The notes below the pieces were generated by a model. That model had not been told where the DNA came from and ran no database searches. It saw only the letters and a program-made list of their open reading frames with translations. Positions 1 to 11,400 of a stretch of DNA of 64,000 nt are shown here, piece by piece. The stretch's first letter is position 1. Each line of letters opens with the position of its first letter. The DNA lies in assembly GCA_047967505.1 (NCBI GenBank), contig CM106539.1; one strand, given 5' to 3'. Source of the DNA: Dipteris shenzhenensis (Eukaryota; Polypodiophyta; Polypodiopsida; Gleicheniales). The position numbers and the translations under genes were made by a program.

Positions 1-1936
1 ATCGCATAGAGTTCATGACAAAGCCCAGTCGGACGAGCCTTTATAGGTGAACTATGCTGTAAACTACTCGGTGCTTTCTATCAATTCAAACAACGGATTT
101 TGCAGAGGTGTTTGAATGAAATGATTGCGAGTTGCCAAACACATATACTTGAACTTAAGAGATTGCAATTAAGCTGGAATTAAGGTTTACACAGCTTAAA
201 CACAAAGTGACATAATTGGAAATTGCAATATGATTGAGGCGCCAAGATGGGCCCCCCCTTTATCTAGGCTCACTTTATTCTTGAAAATGGAGATACAAGA
301 CCAAGGTGCAATGCACCTTTCAAACGGATGAACTCAGTGAAAGCCTAGGACCTAGATACAAGACTCAAGAGCATATGTACAAGGTAGACAGCCGAAAGGA
401 GGACTCCAAGCTCAGGTTTCAACTCTTGGCTTGCCCAATCCACAAGGAAGAAGCCCGCAACAATCACCACTTACATCCAACATTAAAGGCAAGCACTAGT
501 TTCTAGAAAGATAGTAGAAACAACATGAAATAGTGTTGTAAATGAGATAAACTTGACAACACAGACTCCCTTCGTGACTTGACCCTTTTGTAGATGAAGT
601 CCTTGATGCCTTTGAAGCTCCCTTGGGTGAGGAGAGTGTGGAAATGGGGCTGGAATGAGAACAGCTCAGAAAAACAGCCTGTAGGCCAGAGAAAGAGAGA
701 TTTTATGGAGTGATGGCTGTAGAGAGAGAGTGCCAATGCTGAGCCCAAGGGAGGGGATGTAAGAGAGGAGCTGCTGCTGTTCTAGAGGTGCAGAGAAAGG
801 CAGATTTCTGCAAGGGGAAGGGGCTGGAACAGTAGAGAGAGAAAGACTGCAGCAGGAGAGAGAAAGGGGCTGTGGCTGCTCCAGGCTAGGAGAAGGAGAG
901 AGGATGCTGCTGTTCCAGAAGAGCTGAGAGAGGGCAGATTTCTAGAGAGGAGGGGCTGGAACTGTAGAGAGAGAGTGTGTTGCTGTAGAGAGAGAAAGTG
1001 CTGCTGAGGTGAGAGAATGGCTTGGGGAGAAGCCACCCAAGGAGCTGGAGAGGTTCTGCTGCATCAACCAAAAGGAGGGAGAAGAAAGTGACGAATTTTT
1101 TCATGTAGGGAATGAAGAGGAGAGGCCTTCTTTTATAGGCTCAGCCCCCCCCCCCCCCCCGGTCCAGAGTGGAAGGTGGACACTTGTCCCAGATTTTTGG
1201 TGGCTGCAGTCCCAAAGAGGACAGCCAGAACCTGCCCGAAATCTAGCAGATTTGGGGCCAGACACTTGGCCTACATGCCCTGCCACCTGCCATGCATGCT
1301 GCCACATGTGTGGGACAGGTGGATTGACCTCCCAGCTCAGATTCCATGTGGCAGTCTGCCACGTGTCACTCCCAAAAACCCTAAAATTTCAAAGTTGTCA
1401 GAATTCAATTCTGATCGCGCCCACAAGTTTCTAACAGCTTAGACTATGACGTATTGTAAGGTCATAATTGAGCCATATTGAGCTCATTTGTTTGTCGTCT
1501 TATCTTGTATCTTTATTACTCTTGGCATGCTGTCAGGCCCACACCCAAAGCTCAAGGAACATTCTCTTGAATGGTTCCTAGGTTAGTATGCAATCTGTGC
1601 ATTTGATTGGTCCCATGTTTGGGTACTCAGGTGGGGTGTGGTTTCCAAATGTCCCTCTCAAAGAGAGGCCACCACTCTTGTGGGTCACTAATGCCCATAA
1701 CCCCAAGCAAGGGGGTCCACCCTTAAATGCTAGACCTAGTTCCCATTGACTATAACTGGACAGTAGGAAAACATTTCATTTCTCAATAAGCATGCTATTG
1801 AAAAAAAGAAAGAAATATTATTAAGCAAGTGGATACATGTTGTTGAAGCAGGATGACATATGCATTCATTCGAGACAAGGGGCACACCTCAATTAAGAAA
1901 GCTCTCTCACAAGAAACCTAGAGTAAAGCCACCTAA
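1..1936. other. repeat-derived DNA without a recognised gene
   Basis: No coding family is recognisable on either strand. The stretch contains an imperfect tandem duplication (770-1010), a run of 16 C (1145-1160) and GA-rich DNA. The longest open frames here (for example 1009-1434 on +) are low-complexity and match no family I know. The upstream exons of the deacetylase gene were looked for here and not found. Confidence 0.5.
770..1010. repeat. two-copy imperfect tandem duplication, period about 132 bp
   Basis: The segment starting near 773 (ctgctgttctag, then ggcagatttct and ggggctggaac) recurs from about 905 with the same order of words. Its family is unknown. The GAGAGA-rich ends resemble other GA tracts in the window. 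Confidence 0.6.
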
Positions 1937-3185
1937 TTGGAAATGGAAGCCATAGAGAAGAATGGGACTTGGGAGTTGGTTCCGAGGTTGTTGAGATGGT
2001 CGGTTATTGGTGTCAAGTGGGTTTTCAAGACCAAGTGTACATTAGATGGATCCATTGACAAGCACAAGGCCAGACTTGTGGCTAAGGGCTATAATCAGTG
2101 TCAAAGCATTGACTATGAGGACACTTTTGCACCAACTACGAGGATCGCCACGATCTGGACAGTTCTTGCCCTTGTCTCTCATCCGTAGTGGTCAGTGTAC
2201 CACATGGATGTCAAAATCAGCATTCTTGAATGGTGACTTGTAGGAGGAGGTGTACGTGGAGAAGCCTCCAATCTGTGAGGTTCCAAAATCCAAAGGTATG
2301 GTGAAGAAGGCCTCGTACGATCTTAAATAGGCCATAGAGCTTGTAACTAGAAGATTGATGCCTCATTTCAAAGGAAGGCTTCTCGAAGACAATTGCAGAT
2401 CTAAACTTGTATCTCTTTCGGGATCAAGATATGGTCACATTGATTATTGTCTACATGGATATCTCATATCGACTAGTAGCCATGTGGAGCACATAATCAT
2501 GACGAAGGTTGCCTTGTCAATGGAGTTTGAGATGATGGATTTAGGCTTACTCCCTTCTTTTTGGGATTCGATATTTGATAGACTCAAAGGGGGCCCTTTG
2601 TTTCTCAGCAGTGGTATGTTTGTGAGTTGCTACTAGCTAGAGGCCTTTGGGGTGGAGAATTGCAAGCCTATTCCATCTTCGATGGATCCGAAGACCAAGC
2701 TTACTAAACATGATCCTTGTGAGCGGGTTGATGCCTCTTTGTATCAGAAGGCAATAGAAAGAAGATGTGCTTCTAAATTAGCGTCAGAGGTATTTCATAC
2801 ACTTTGAAAACTCATTGGGAGGTAGGATTGCGGATCTTGCGGGATCTACAAGGTACAAAGGATTTTCGACTCTGTTATGACGCTAGAGTGGGGTTAAAGG
2901 GCAGAGTCAGGCTTCAAGGTTGGAGTGACTCTAATTGGGGAGGAGATCCAACAAAGGGAACCCACGGTCATCCAATGCGATAACCAGAGTTGTATAGCTA
3001 CTGGTTGGAATCGGGTATTGCATGCCCAGACCAAGCATATATAGATACAACATCACTTTTTTTGAGATAATATTTTGGATGGTGACATCTTGCTAGCTTT
3101 CTCTTTGACGAAGCACAGTGCCTTTTCAAGAGCAGATGCTCCTTCAACAGTTGAGCTCACTGGGATTGGTTCCACATCCAGGGGG
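1937..3185 (+). pseudogene. Copia retrotransposon remnant: reverse transcriptase to RNase H
   Basis: This is a decayed Copia (Ty1-type) polyprotein segment. It opens with the RVT_2 start (EAIEKNGTWELV, then GVKWVFKTK, KARLVAKGYNQ and the DYEDTFAPTTR block) and continues with MDVKSAFLNGDL and EEVYVEKPP. Further on come a damaged thumb region, the VENCKPIPSSMDPKTKLTKHD segment and an RNase H piece near 2960-3060 (VIQCDNQSCIAT, TKHI). In-frame stops include TAG at 2241-2243 and 2338-2340, both where the family has Gln. Gag, protease and integrase are missing, so it cannot move by itself. The family call is secure; exact ends are inferred. Confidence 0.9.
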
Positions 3186-3700
3186 TGTTCAAATTCTGCT
3201 CATCTCTTGTTTGGACCATAGGGAGTGAGGGCTATATTGTGGGTGTGCCCACCCAAGGCTGTTAGTAGTTTTCTTTCTTCTTCTCTCCCTGGTTTGTGTC
3301 TAGTAGTGGGGGGGCTTTGCCAGGGTAGAAGGGCTAGATGTAGGGGTTGTATATATGAATTGGATGTAAGGCTAAGGGCCGGATGTGGCCGGCTACTTGG
3401 AGGATTGGCTAGGGCAAGTCAGACGAGCCGCCCAGCTGGGTCACTCTAGCCAATCAGGTCGGGCCAGCCAACTAGACCAATCGGGCGAGTCGGCCTACCC
3501 AAATAACCAACCAACAAGCACTTCCCCATAGCCCATAAATAGGGGCTATTCGCAATGTTGTACATACCGACTAGTTGATATTCTCCAGTGAATAATACAG
3601 AGTTCCAACACGTTTCTCTTGCATTCTCGTGCATGTTTCTTGCTTTCTCTCTCTCTTTGTATCTATTTTGCTGTACAAAAAGTGCTGCAGAACTCCGGTC
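3186..3700 (+). repeat. putative 3' LTR of the Copia remnant
   Basis: After the RNase H remnant a G-rich tract (3181-3185) is followed by TGTTCAAATTC, as expected for a polypurine tract and LTR start. Within it are an LTR-like core promoter (cataaatagggg, about 3534) and an AATAATA signal near 3591. The right end is not defined and no second copy is in the window. Confidence 0.4.
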
Positions 3701-3824
3701 TAGTTAGTCCATGGCTCTGTTAATGTTGGTGTACCCATGGGTGAAAAGGCAATGATACATTCCTTGAATCTACAATGCCTAGTTATGATGCCGCTCGTAA
3801 CAAAATGTTGGATGCATACTAAAA

Positions 3825-4115
3825 TAGGATGAAAGATGAGATGCAGCAAGTAGTTTATGACGGCTTGAGAAAACGGCTTGTACCATCGTATCAGATGGAT
3901 GGAAGAATGTTAACAAGAGGCCCCTGATCAATGTCATGGTTGTGACATTCAAAGGCGAGGCTTTTCGACAATCGACTGATACGAGCTGTGAGGCCAAGAA
4001 GGGAGAATTTATTGCGGAGTAGCTAAGTAGATGTATTGAAGACATTGGTCCCGACAATGTTATTCAATTGATAATGCTAAGAATTGTCGAAAGGCTGGAA
4101 GACTCATAGTATCTA
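3825..4115 (+). pseudogene. hAT-like transposase remnant (DUF659 domain)
   Basis: Read on + across one frameshift, the segment gives SDGWKN, then RPLINVMVVT, AKKGEFIAE, LSRCIEDIGPDNVIQL and, after a small deletion near 4075, NAKNCRKAGRLI. This is the order of the DUF659 domain of plant hAT-type transposases (SDGW ... INF ... GPENVVQVVTDNA ... AGK). A TAG at 4020-4022 stands where Gln is expected. The DDE/dimerisation C-terminus (hAT family C-terminal region) is not present. No terminal inverted repeats were located. It is dead as a transposase gene. Confidence 0.75.
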
Positions 4116-4129
4116 GGGCAACGCATCGA

Positions 4130-4607
4130 GACATGCTCCTCTGTCTCCACATCAACACGTCAAGACCCGATCCTCAATCTCCAAATCATGTGTCGCATAC
4201 AATAGAGATCCTCAAATCTCTATGATGACATGTGGCTTCGATCTCACGTCTTGTTGAGGTCCTAACTAACCCATGGTGATCCACAGTGGTGGATTTGTAA
4301 GTACCGAGTGTCTAGATAAAGCCATCCTCATCTAGACACATAAGTGCTCAAGTCTCTCCAAAAAGTGGAGGGACTCTTGTCTAAAAGGTCCCCTACAAAA
4401 GAGGTCCCACCGTGGAGGTACCTACAGATTGTGTAGAGACCAACATGTATAAATCTCTCTCAATGGAATGAAGCTCCCACTCTTTAGGGTTCAATGTTCA
4501 ACCTCACTATTTTCTTCATGTGATTGATCTCCATTGTGTCCATGCTTTCTTACACTATAGTCTTCTAGCATGCACTTACCCTTGCACTCCCTACCCTTGT
4601 ACCTCCG
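4130..4607 (+). repeat. LTR-like fragment related to the solo LTR at 57320-58347
   Basis: Words from about 4370 to 4605 (for example gagaccaacatgtataaat, gattgatctccattgtgtcc, cttacccttgcactcc) recur in reverse complement at about 57800-58100. A TATAAAT box at about 4450 fits an LTR promoter in + orientation. The fragment is cut on its right by the Copia LTR beginning at 4608. Confidence 0.65.
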
Positions 4608-4876
4608 TGTTGGGATATCTCAAGGTGTATGCCCCAGGCACACCTTGGGTTCTATGTGTGTGTGCTAGAGGTACAGTTAGGTGCCCATAAGCACTGTTAG
4701 GTGGTGGTAGATGCCACATAGGCTGATTGAGAGATTCTAGGAGCTGATTGAGGAGATGATTGTGGAGCTTGGTGGCTCATGTAGAGGTGCCTACATATAG
4801 ACCTCACCCTTCTTCATTCTATAAGCATTCTCTTGTTTTGTGTTCAGCTCCATGCTTTCCTTTCACTTCTCCAACA
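4608..4876 (+). repeat. Copia 5' LTR (269 bp)
   Basis: Begins TGTTGGGATATC and ends TCTCCAACA, directly followed by the initiator-Met primer-binding site. TGTT...AACA termini and a TATA-like catatag (about 4793) support the call. The matching 3' LTR was not found in the window. Confidence 0.8.
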
Positions 4877-4888
4877 TGGTATCAGAGC
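4877..4888 (+). other. primer-binding site, tRNA-iMet type
   Basis: TGGTATCAGAGC abuts the LTR end. This is the usual minus-strand priming site of plant Copia elements, complementary to the initiator tRNA-Met 3' end. Confidence 0.9.
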
Positions 4889-5754
4889 ACTATGATCCTC
4901 CTTGAGCCCATTTATGCCATGTCATCATCTTCTTCTTCTTCTTCCCCACCTTCCTCTCCATTTTGCCCCTTTCTGGCCAACCACTTGGAAGGCTGAATTC
5001 TCCATCTATAGGCAACTTCTCCCAGAGTCCTTTTGGCTAGAGAGACCCTTCATATAGGCGACCTCCCACGTCAAAGCAATTAGGGAATGGGGCCCTCAGA
5101 CCCGCGTAACAGCTGCTTTCTTTCTGACGCCATTTCGTGCAATACAACTTGTTGGAGCAACCATTTCAAAATTCCTCTGAGCCACGGTTGCACAACAACA
5201 TGAGCTAGCCCCTGTCCAAATTTTAAGTGAAATGGTCCACCAAGGAGGGAGCAAATGCGAAAAAACCAGTCGACAATCAAGCTCTTGGCTATGGTGACGT
5301 GACTTGGCATGCATTTTGACTTTCCTCTTCAGTGGCTCTTCTTTGGTATACCAGCTTTATTTCTACCTAAAAAGCCCTCTTTTCTTTGTCTTGAAGAGTG
5401 AGATACAAGCCCTCAAAGATCAGGCCTCTGTTTTGGACAGTTTTGACAGTGTTGTGAATTTGGTGCTACATTAGATGCTACTTTGGCATTTCTGATATTT
5501 TAAAGTGTTGAATAGCATCAGTACAATTGTGGCTACAACTTTCTTTTAGGTTTCTATACCTGGATTTGCTCGGAATACTTTCATTTAGCCACCTCTATGA
5601 AGCATGCAAGTTGAAGTATCATTTCCACTATGATTTTTATTATGGAATTTGGTTACAAGTCTTTTCTACACCAAATGCTTATACTTTGAAGCTTTTCAGT
5701 TTTTTCTAGCCTTGTAAGAGAGTAGACACTGCCCAGTTTGGGTTAGACCCTCTC
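4889..5754 (+). other. Copia leader between primer-binding site and gag
   Basis: Untranslated leader of the element whose LTR ends at 4876, with a short TCT/TCC-rich tract near 4930. No further feature was recognised. Confidence 0.5.
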
Positions 5755-6310
5755 ATGGCTACCTTCTTGCATATTGATAAGTTCAATGGTAAAGGCTTTC
5801 ACACATGGCAGATGAAAATTAAGTTTGCATTGATGAGGGAAAACCTCTGGGGGCTTGTCAAACCTGCTTCAACTTCTTCTTCAACAGCCTCTAATGCTGG
5901 AGAATCCTCAGCTCCTACACGCCCGGCATGAGATCCTGCTAAAGAGGAGAAAGCCTATGGCATTATTGCTCTTGGCTTAGGAGATGACTATATTCATCAC
6001 ATTTCTGATATGGAGTCTCCTTCTGAAGCTTGGCAAAAGCTTGATATTCTTTTTGGTGCTAGCTCTCACATCTCAAAATTGTCACTTAAGATTGCTTTCT
6101 TTGAATTGAAGATGGCTAGTGGCACTCCCTTGGCTGCCCATGTCAATCACATGCGGAGTCTCATGACTCAACTTGCTTCTATCAACTCTGCAATCACTAC
6201 GGATGATGCACTGGCCAACTCCTCTCTGTCTTGCCCCCCCCTTTCCCTTGGCTGCATTGTAGGGTTGAGATCTAGTTCAAAGCATTTTGTGACAACTTGA
6301 ATTCCATTTC
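5755..6310 (+). pseudogene. Copia gag, N-terminal part (UBN2-type), truncated
   Basis: Gag of the same Copia element. The ATG at 5755 is followed by MATFLHIDKFNGKGFHTWQ and MKIKFALM, then by AWQKLDILFGASS, LKIAFFELKM, LAAHVNHMRSLMTQLASI and a decayed C-terminus near FVTT. This is the typical gag order of plant Copia elements (bind/assemble the RNA in virus-like particles). A TGA at 5939-5941 interrupts it; CGA to TGA is the likely change. Protease, integrase, RT and 3' LTR are missing; LINE sequence replaces them after about 6385. Confidence 0.85.
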
Positions 6311-6384
6311 TATTGCATCCTTTTCATGTGTCTCATTTCCCTTTTCTTTCATTTTTTGCATAAGTGTTGCATTTGTTGCTTTAA

Positions 6385-6486
6385 ACTTCCCTCCATGTTC
6401 GCTAGACCAGAGACATGACCGACGGGAGTGACGGTGGCACTTGTCTGACACAGGGCCAAGGGAGAGAGTGCCGCTACCGCCAACAA
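6385..6486 (+). mobile_element. short plus-strand LINE fragment
   Basis: The segment (ccatgttcgctagaccagag to cagggccaa) aligns by eye with 33565-33635 of LINE E, in the same + orientation. It is the far 3' coding end of that LINE family and stops at the GA tract. Confidence 0.55.
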
Positions 6487-6487
6487 C

Positions 6488-6523
<36 letters not shown>

Positions 6524-6555
6524 GGGAGAGAGAGAGAGAGAGAGGAAATGAAGAG

Positions 6556-6608
<53 letters not shown>

Positions 6609-6622
6609 GGAGAGGAGAGGGG

Positions 6623-6675
<53 letters not shown>

Positions 6676-6690
6676 AAGAAAGAAAGAAAG
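6487..6690. repeat. GA microsatellite ending in (GAAA)n
   Basis: Long GA tracts broken by short GGAAATGA-type interruptions run into GAAAGAAAG at 6671-6690. The (GAAA)n part is the reverse-strand 3' tail of LINE A. Serine/leucine or Arg/Glu repeat frames here are not genes. Confidence 0.9.
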
Positions 6691-6986
6691 TGTATTATTG
6701 TCCACTAAAGGCCAAAATGGGCCCATGGGACATCAAGAACTCTGCATACAAGATAGCACAAAATCAACGTGCCACAAAGAAGAGGCATCGTCGAATATCA
6801 TCTAAGTGCTACGCAATACAATGAAAGTGAAAGTACATAATGTCAAATCTGAGCCTAAATACAAAGTAAACTAGATGCAAGAAAACCGCCCCTGGGTGCA
6901 AAATGGGGGGATGAGTACAATATGCCAATGCAAAGATACAAGTCCAGGTGTCATGGAGTCTGAGAACCAAAATAATACTGGAAATC

Positions 6987-9900
6987 CTATCCATCGACTC
7001 TGCCTCCTGCTATGAGAGTACAAATCTGAGCAAAGGTGAGGTGAGCGGCTGGTGGGGCGAGATCTCCATGAGTAAGTCTCCTCTGAAAAGCTGCCATCAT
7101 CCTGGATCGTCTGGAGATGAAGCGGCGAGTACGTCCCCTATGTAACAAGATCCTGCGTCGTCTACAAACCATCTCATATGTACATCCACAGGGTGGAGGC
7201 ATGTGTCCTGTGTGAGCTCTGACCTCCTCATGCTCCTCCTGGTCTCTGTCCTCTGGTATAGCGTGTGCCTGAGCTCTATCAGGCTGGGCTCTATCACGCT
7301 CCGGTCTGTGCTGATGGTCTCTGAGGTAGTCTCGTCGAAGCATAGTGGCCTCCCTGACATAAAGAGCTAGGCAATGCTGATCCTCGTAGTCCATCACTCG
7401 TGAGAGAGGTCCAAAGCCATCCGTGAAGAGACAGTGGAATCTACCTCTGAGCTCATAATATAGCGGGCATCTGCAAATGAAGTGCTCCTCTGACTCCACC
7501 TCTCCCATGGTGCAACAAGGGCAGATCCTGGTCTCTCGGCCTAGTCGCCGTCCATCCTCCATGCGTCGCATCCTACCAGCCTCTATCTCGAGCTGATGCG
7601 AAGAGACTCTAAGCTGGCCAAGGGCAATCCTCAGTGAGTGGGACATGTGGATACCTGTATAACCTGGTGGAATGACAAACCCATCCTCTAAGATCCGAAG
7701 GAAGTGGTCACGATATGTGGCCATCTTCGTCGGAAGCTGCGTGGGATAAATCCAAGTGCAATACGTATGAAGCTGCAGCAAGTCTGCTCTCGTGACCTGG
7801 CTAAGCTCGTGGCGAGTCAACTCGAGATGAGGGGCATCCATGCTGTATCGGAAGGGAGGCAGTCTATCCATGTCTAGTCCAAGAGATGTGAGCCACCTAG
7901 TGAGTCTGAAGTACCAGCAGTATCGGGCCCCAGATCGTGCCAACTCCATAGAAGATGCAAGTGCTAACCATGGCAACCGAGCTCTGCCTGCTGCTGAGTC
8001 TCCAAACTCCCTAACATTGAAACGCTGCATCCAATGCAAGGGGAGTAGCTCCAAACTCTGCTAGCATGATCTCGTGCGGAACTGTAGCCTTGGCCCTAAT
8101 GAGCCGAGAGAACATGATGATCTGTAACCTCTCTACTCGTCTCCAATCTGCAGCGCCGAGGTCTCCTGCCCAGAAAGGAGCTGCATACATCGCAGCTGGT
8201 CTCACTAATGTATCAAAAAGCAAGGATTTCGTATCGGGATGCTGAAAGTGGGACTGAAAACACTGACGCTCAAGATGAGCCAGCGAAGCATACCCTTTAC
8301 TAATCCTATCTCGTGCTGCATATGTCATGGTGAAGACCGGTCCCCTGAAAACTGCCCCCAAATAAGTGTACTCTCTAACAAGCTCAATGGGCTGTCCGTC
8401 ATAAGTGAAGCAAAACTCATCCGTGTTGTAAATACGATCAGAGGTGTTGAAAACCATAACCTTGGTCTTGCCAAGGTTTACGATCAACCCCCTGTCCTGG
8501 CAAAACCTGCGGAGTGCCTCAATATGTGCCTGGAGGCCCTGAGCAGTAGAGGAAATGAGAACCACATCGTCCGCATACAGGAGGATAGGAATGGAGGATC
8601 CTGAGAGAGTAGAGCCCACACCGCCTGTCATCTGTACAAACATCTCTAGCTCATCAATATATAATCCAAAGAGAGTAGGAGAGAGCGGGCAACCCTGCTT
8701 CACCCCAATCGTGCTGCATACCTCCTCTGAGAGCCCCTCACGTGTCCGAACCCGACCAGTGACCCTCTCATACAAAGCCATGATAGCCCATTGTATCTCT
8801 CCACTGAAGCCCATCTGACGAATCCTCTGAAACAATCTGAATCGCGGAACTGTGTCAAATGCCTTCCTGAAGTCCACGAAGCAACAATAAAGCCGTTGCC
8901 TTCGTGACTTCGCCTCCTCTACCAGTGTCCTAAGTGTGAGGATGTGGTCAAGTGTCGAATGATCCCTGCGAAATCCAGCCTGCCCTCTGGCTCTGAGTCT
9001 AGTCGTCTCGGCATGGTCATTTATACGGCTTTCCAAAACTGATGCATAGATCTTGGCCATAACGTGGCCAATCATGATGGTCCTGTAATTCGACGGCTCC
9101 ATAGGGTCCCCCCACTTGTGGATAGGTACTATGGTATTGCCTAACCAGGACTGTGGTAGGCCTGTACAAACAAACTTATTGAAGAGACGGGAAAGAACAA
9201 AATCTAAGGCATCAATCCCATGGATTACATACTCCGCTTGCAATCCATCATGATCCTTAGCTCTCTCGTTCTTCAATCGGTGGACTGCTGCACGGACACT
9301 CTCTGGTGTGAAGAGACTAGATGAAGCTGGCCTAGGGGTATGGGATAAATCGATGGCTGGCTGATTTGGAACATCGTATAGAGCTGAAGTATATGCAGAC
9401 CAGACACGTGGATCTGTGAGGGGGCTCTGAGACTTCAAGCGGAAGAATTTTCTCCAGAATTCCTTGGAGTCACAGCTGAAAAGCAAGCTTCTCAGCTCCT
9501 CCTCATTCCGGGCTAGAAATTGGCGTTTCTTGCGCCTAACCAACCGCTTGTAGTCTCTCTTGGTTTCGGCAAGGAGGGGAGACTTCTCCTTGGTCTCAAG
9601 GTGAAGTTTCCTGCGGAGTTCCTTACACTCCTCGTCATACCAACCGTTGCAAGGAACAAGACCAACCGGTGGGGGACTAGACGAATGACATGTGGCAGGG
9701 AACGACATGTGAGCGGCAGAAACGAGTGAAGTATGTACAAGTTCCCACCGGTCCTGCGTGGATGGTAGAGCATCTAATAGATGAGGACGGAGTAGGCGGC
9801 TGAGGTTCTGGCTATATACATCATCGAACTGGTGGTCGAAATGAACCTCATAATAGGGTTGGCGGTCGTGATAACGAGGGGGGGGTGGGTCATGGGAGAC

Positions 9901-10170
9901 ATGAGTCAAAGTAAAGTGGATGAGTGCATGGTCGGCAGAGGGCATGAAGGGGCTAACAGTAAGGCTATGGATGGAAGGGACTAGAGTCGGGGGACCTATG
10001 ATGTAGTCGATCACACTAGTACCACGCCTAGAAGCAGAAGAGAATGTAGGCATGGAAGACTGTGGCCACCTGGACAAGCCGTTATAAATGACCATACCGT
10101 GCGAGGTGAGGAGCTCCAGTAACTGCTCGGGCTGCATCTCTCTAAGGCATGAGCGCCTTGCGCTCCTCAA
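6987..10170 (-). pseudogene. LINE A ORF2: endonuclease end, reverse transcriptase, C-terminal zinc knuckle
   Basis: The first frame (10170-8011, 719 codons) starts inside the endonuclease domain (SASRRGTSVIDYIIGPP, then SADHALIHF). It carries a full RT: KNERAKDHDGLQAEY, NYRTIMIGHVMAKIY, RGQAGFRRDHSTLDH, DFRKAFDTVPR, GVKQGCPLSPTLFGLYIDEL, LLYADDVVLIS (YADD catalytic pair) and NLGKTKVMVF. The second frame (8054-6987, 355 codons) holds the thumb/C-terminus with CPCCTMGEVESEEHFICRCP, a CCHC-type knuckle, and an Arg/His-rich tail. The frame break falls at about 8014-8017, where about 20 nt present in LINE D are missing. The ORF starts inside the element, so its ATG is not a true start. Confidence 0.92.
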
Positions 10171-10372
10171 CCTGTATCTGAGTCAGATCCTCGTCCATGG
10201 AAATCTGTGGGTGGTCTCTGAGTGTCCCTCTCCTCCTGAGGGCAGCTAGACGTGCCTGGGCATCTCTGAATCTGATAATGAGGGGCTGCTCTCTAGTACG
10301 ATCCCTCCCGACTCTATATGCTCCTACTATGCCATGATCCTGTACTCCCAATGTCTGAGAGACAAAGGTCAT
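10142..10372 (-). pseudogene. LINE A ORF1, C-terminal RNA-binding domain fragment
   Basis: Encodes GVQDHGIVGAYRVGRD, REQPLIIRFRD and ISMDEDLTQIQVEERKAL, the RRM-plus-CTD signature of L1-type ORF1 proteins (RxGR ... PLxIRF ... DEDLT ... R). The same region is longer in LINE D (51653-51285). The N-terminal and coiled-coil part is absent; the reading frame stops a few codons after the deletion point. Confidence 0.75.
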
Positions 10373-10399
10373 GATCCTGTACTCCCAATGTCTGAGAGA
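10333..10399. repeat. 37-bp tandem duplication at the LINE A/LINE B junction
   Basis: catgatcctgtactcccaat begins at 10333 and again at 10370. The second copy runs directly into the (GAAA)n tail of LINE B. The sequence belongs to ORF1 of LINE A, so it was made when LINE B joined. Confidence 0.85.
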
Positions 10400-10400
10400 G

Positions 10401-11280
10401 AGAAAGAAAGAAAGTTTATTAAAGTCTTCGGGAGACCGTGAAGGTCTATGAGACTAAAGATAACTGATACAATGAGCATAACGGTGGCGGTCTCAAAACG
10501 GGCCAGGCAACCGTTTCTACAAAAAAGAGGTTATGAAGGACTTTGTGTCTAGTCCTGATACAAAAAATATGTGTCTACCTCCAGATGATACAAAAAAGAA
10601 GGGGGGGGCACCAAAAATGGGGCAGAGGGGGGAGATATAGTATACATGTGCAGGTGGTGATCGTCAGAGACCAATCATAGAGGGGCCGTCAAATGGGAGG
10701 TCGGAAAAAACCCTGCGATAGATGATTGGCCTCTGACATCACGCGGCCTAGTCGAGCTCGGTCGTCGGGGGCGGCAGGTGGCCCTGTGGATGAGGGCAAC
10801 GGTAACCTCGGTGGGGCGGGCAGAGAGCAGAGACGAGATGTCATGGACCTGGATGTGTGAGTCTGTCCGCTAGCGCAGTTGTCGTGGCTCTGGCTCTCGC
10901 TCACATCCGCGTCGTCGGCTAGACTGAGAAGAGGTATCCTGTGACTGGAAGAAGTCAGTGATAGGCCGCTGGGTGTACTCACGCTATGTGTGCTGCTCGT
11001 GTCACCGTGCTCGGAGAGAGGTATCTCGGTGGCGAGTCATCTCATGTAAGAAAGCGGCTAGGCATCGCTGATCCGGGAACTGCAACATGTGTGGGAGGGA
11101 GCCGAATCCGTCGCGGAAGAGGCAGTGGTACCGGCCTCGAATGGCATAATAGATAGGACATCTGAAAGCAAAGTACTCCTCCGACTCGATCTCCTGCAAG
11201 TTGCAAAGTAGGCAAAGGCGGTCCTCTCGTGGGATACCCTCTGCGCGTCCCGCTCTCGATCCGTAATCGGTGTGATGAAA
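10401..11280 (-). mobile_element. LINE B, 5'-truncated 3' end
   Basis: From the (CTTT)n tail (10401-10414, read on minus) it runs through a 3' UTR. The C-terminal part of ORF2 reads SRAGRAEGIPREDRLCLLC, ESEEYFAFRCPIYYAIRGR and CLFRDGFGSL, the same knuckle region as LINE A. It stops at the GA tract at 11281. Frames are broken downstream of the knuckle. Confidence 0.85.
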
Positions 11281-11281
11281 T

Positions 11282-11332
<51 letters not shown>

Positions 11333-11400
11333 AGCATACTCGCGAGAGAGAGAAGAGAAAAAGAGAGGGAGACGGGAGACGAGAGAGAGAGAGACAACGG
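11281..11400. repeat. GA tract between two LINE pieces in opposite orientation
   Basis: An uninterrupted GA run at 11283-11329 is followed by a decayed GA-rich stretch to about 11396. It separates minus-strand LINE B from plus-strand LINE F. Confidence 0.85.

Larger units (their letters stand above)
6671..10390 (-). mobile_element. LINE A, non-LTR retrotransposon, internally deleted
   Basis: Minus-strand LINE with an ORF1 piece (10372-10142), an endonuclease/RT ORF (10170-8011) and a zinc-knuckle C-terminal ORF (8054-6987). Its 3' UTR ends at 6691 in a (CTTT)n tail (6671-6690). Compared with LINE D it lacks the end of ORF1 and most of the endonuclease domain, deleted at about 10145-10160. 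A 20-nt deletion also breaks ORF2 near 8015. Its 5' side is cut by LINE B. RT motifs are otherwise intact, so it is among the younger copies here. Confidence 0.9.

Noticed and set aside
6349-6726. Ser/Leu- and Arg/Glu-repeat frames across the GA tract
   Set aside because: Translation of (GA)n on either strand; no start context, no family.
8239-9729. Plus-strand frames of 69-121 codons within LINE A
   Set aside because: Antisense shadows of the RT coding sequence.
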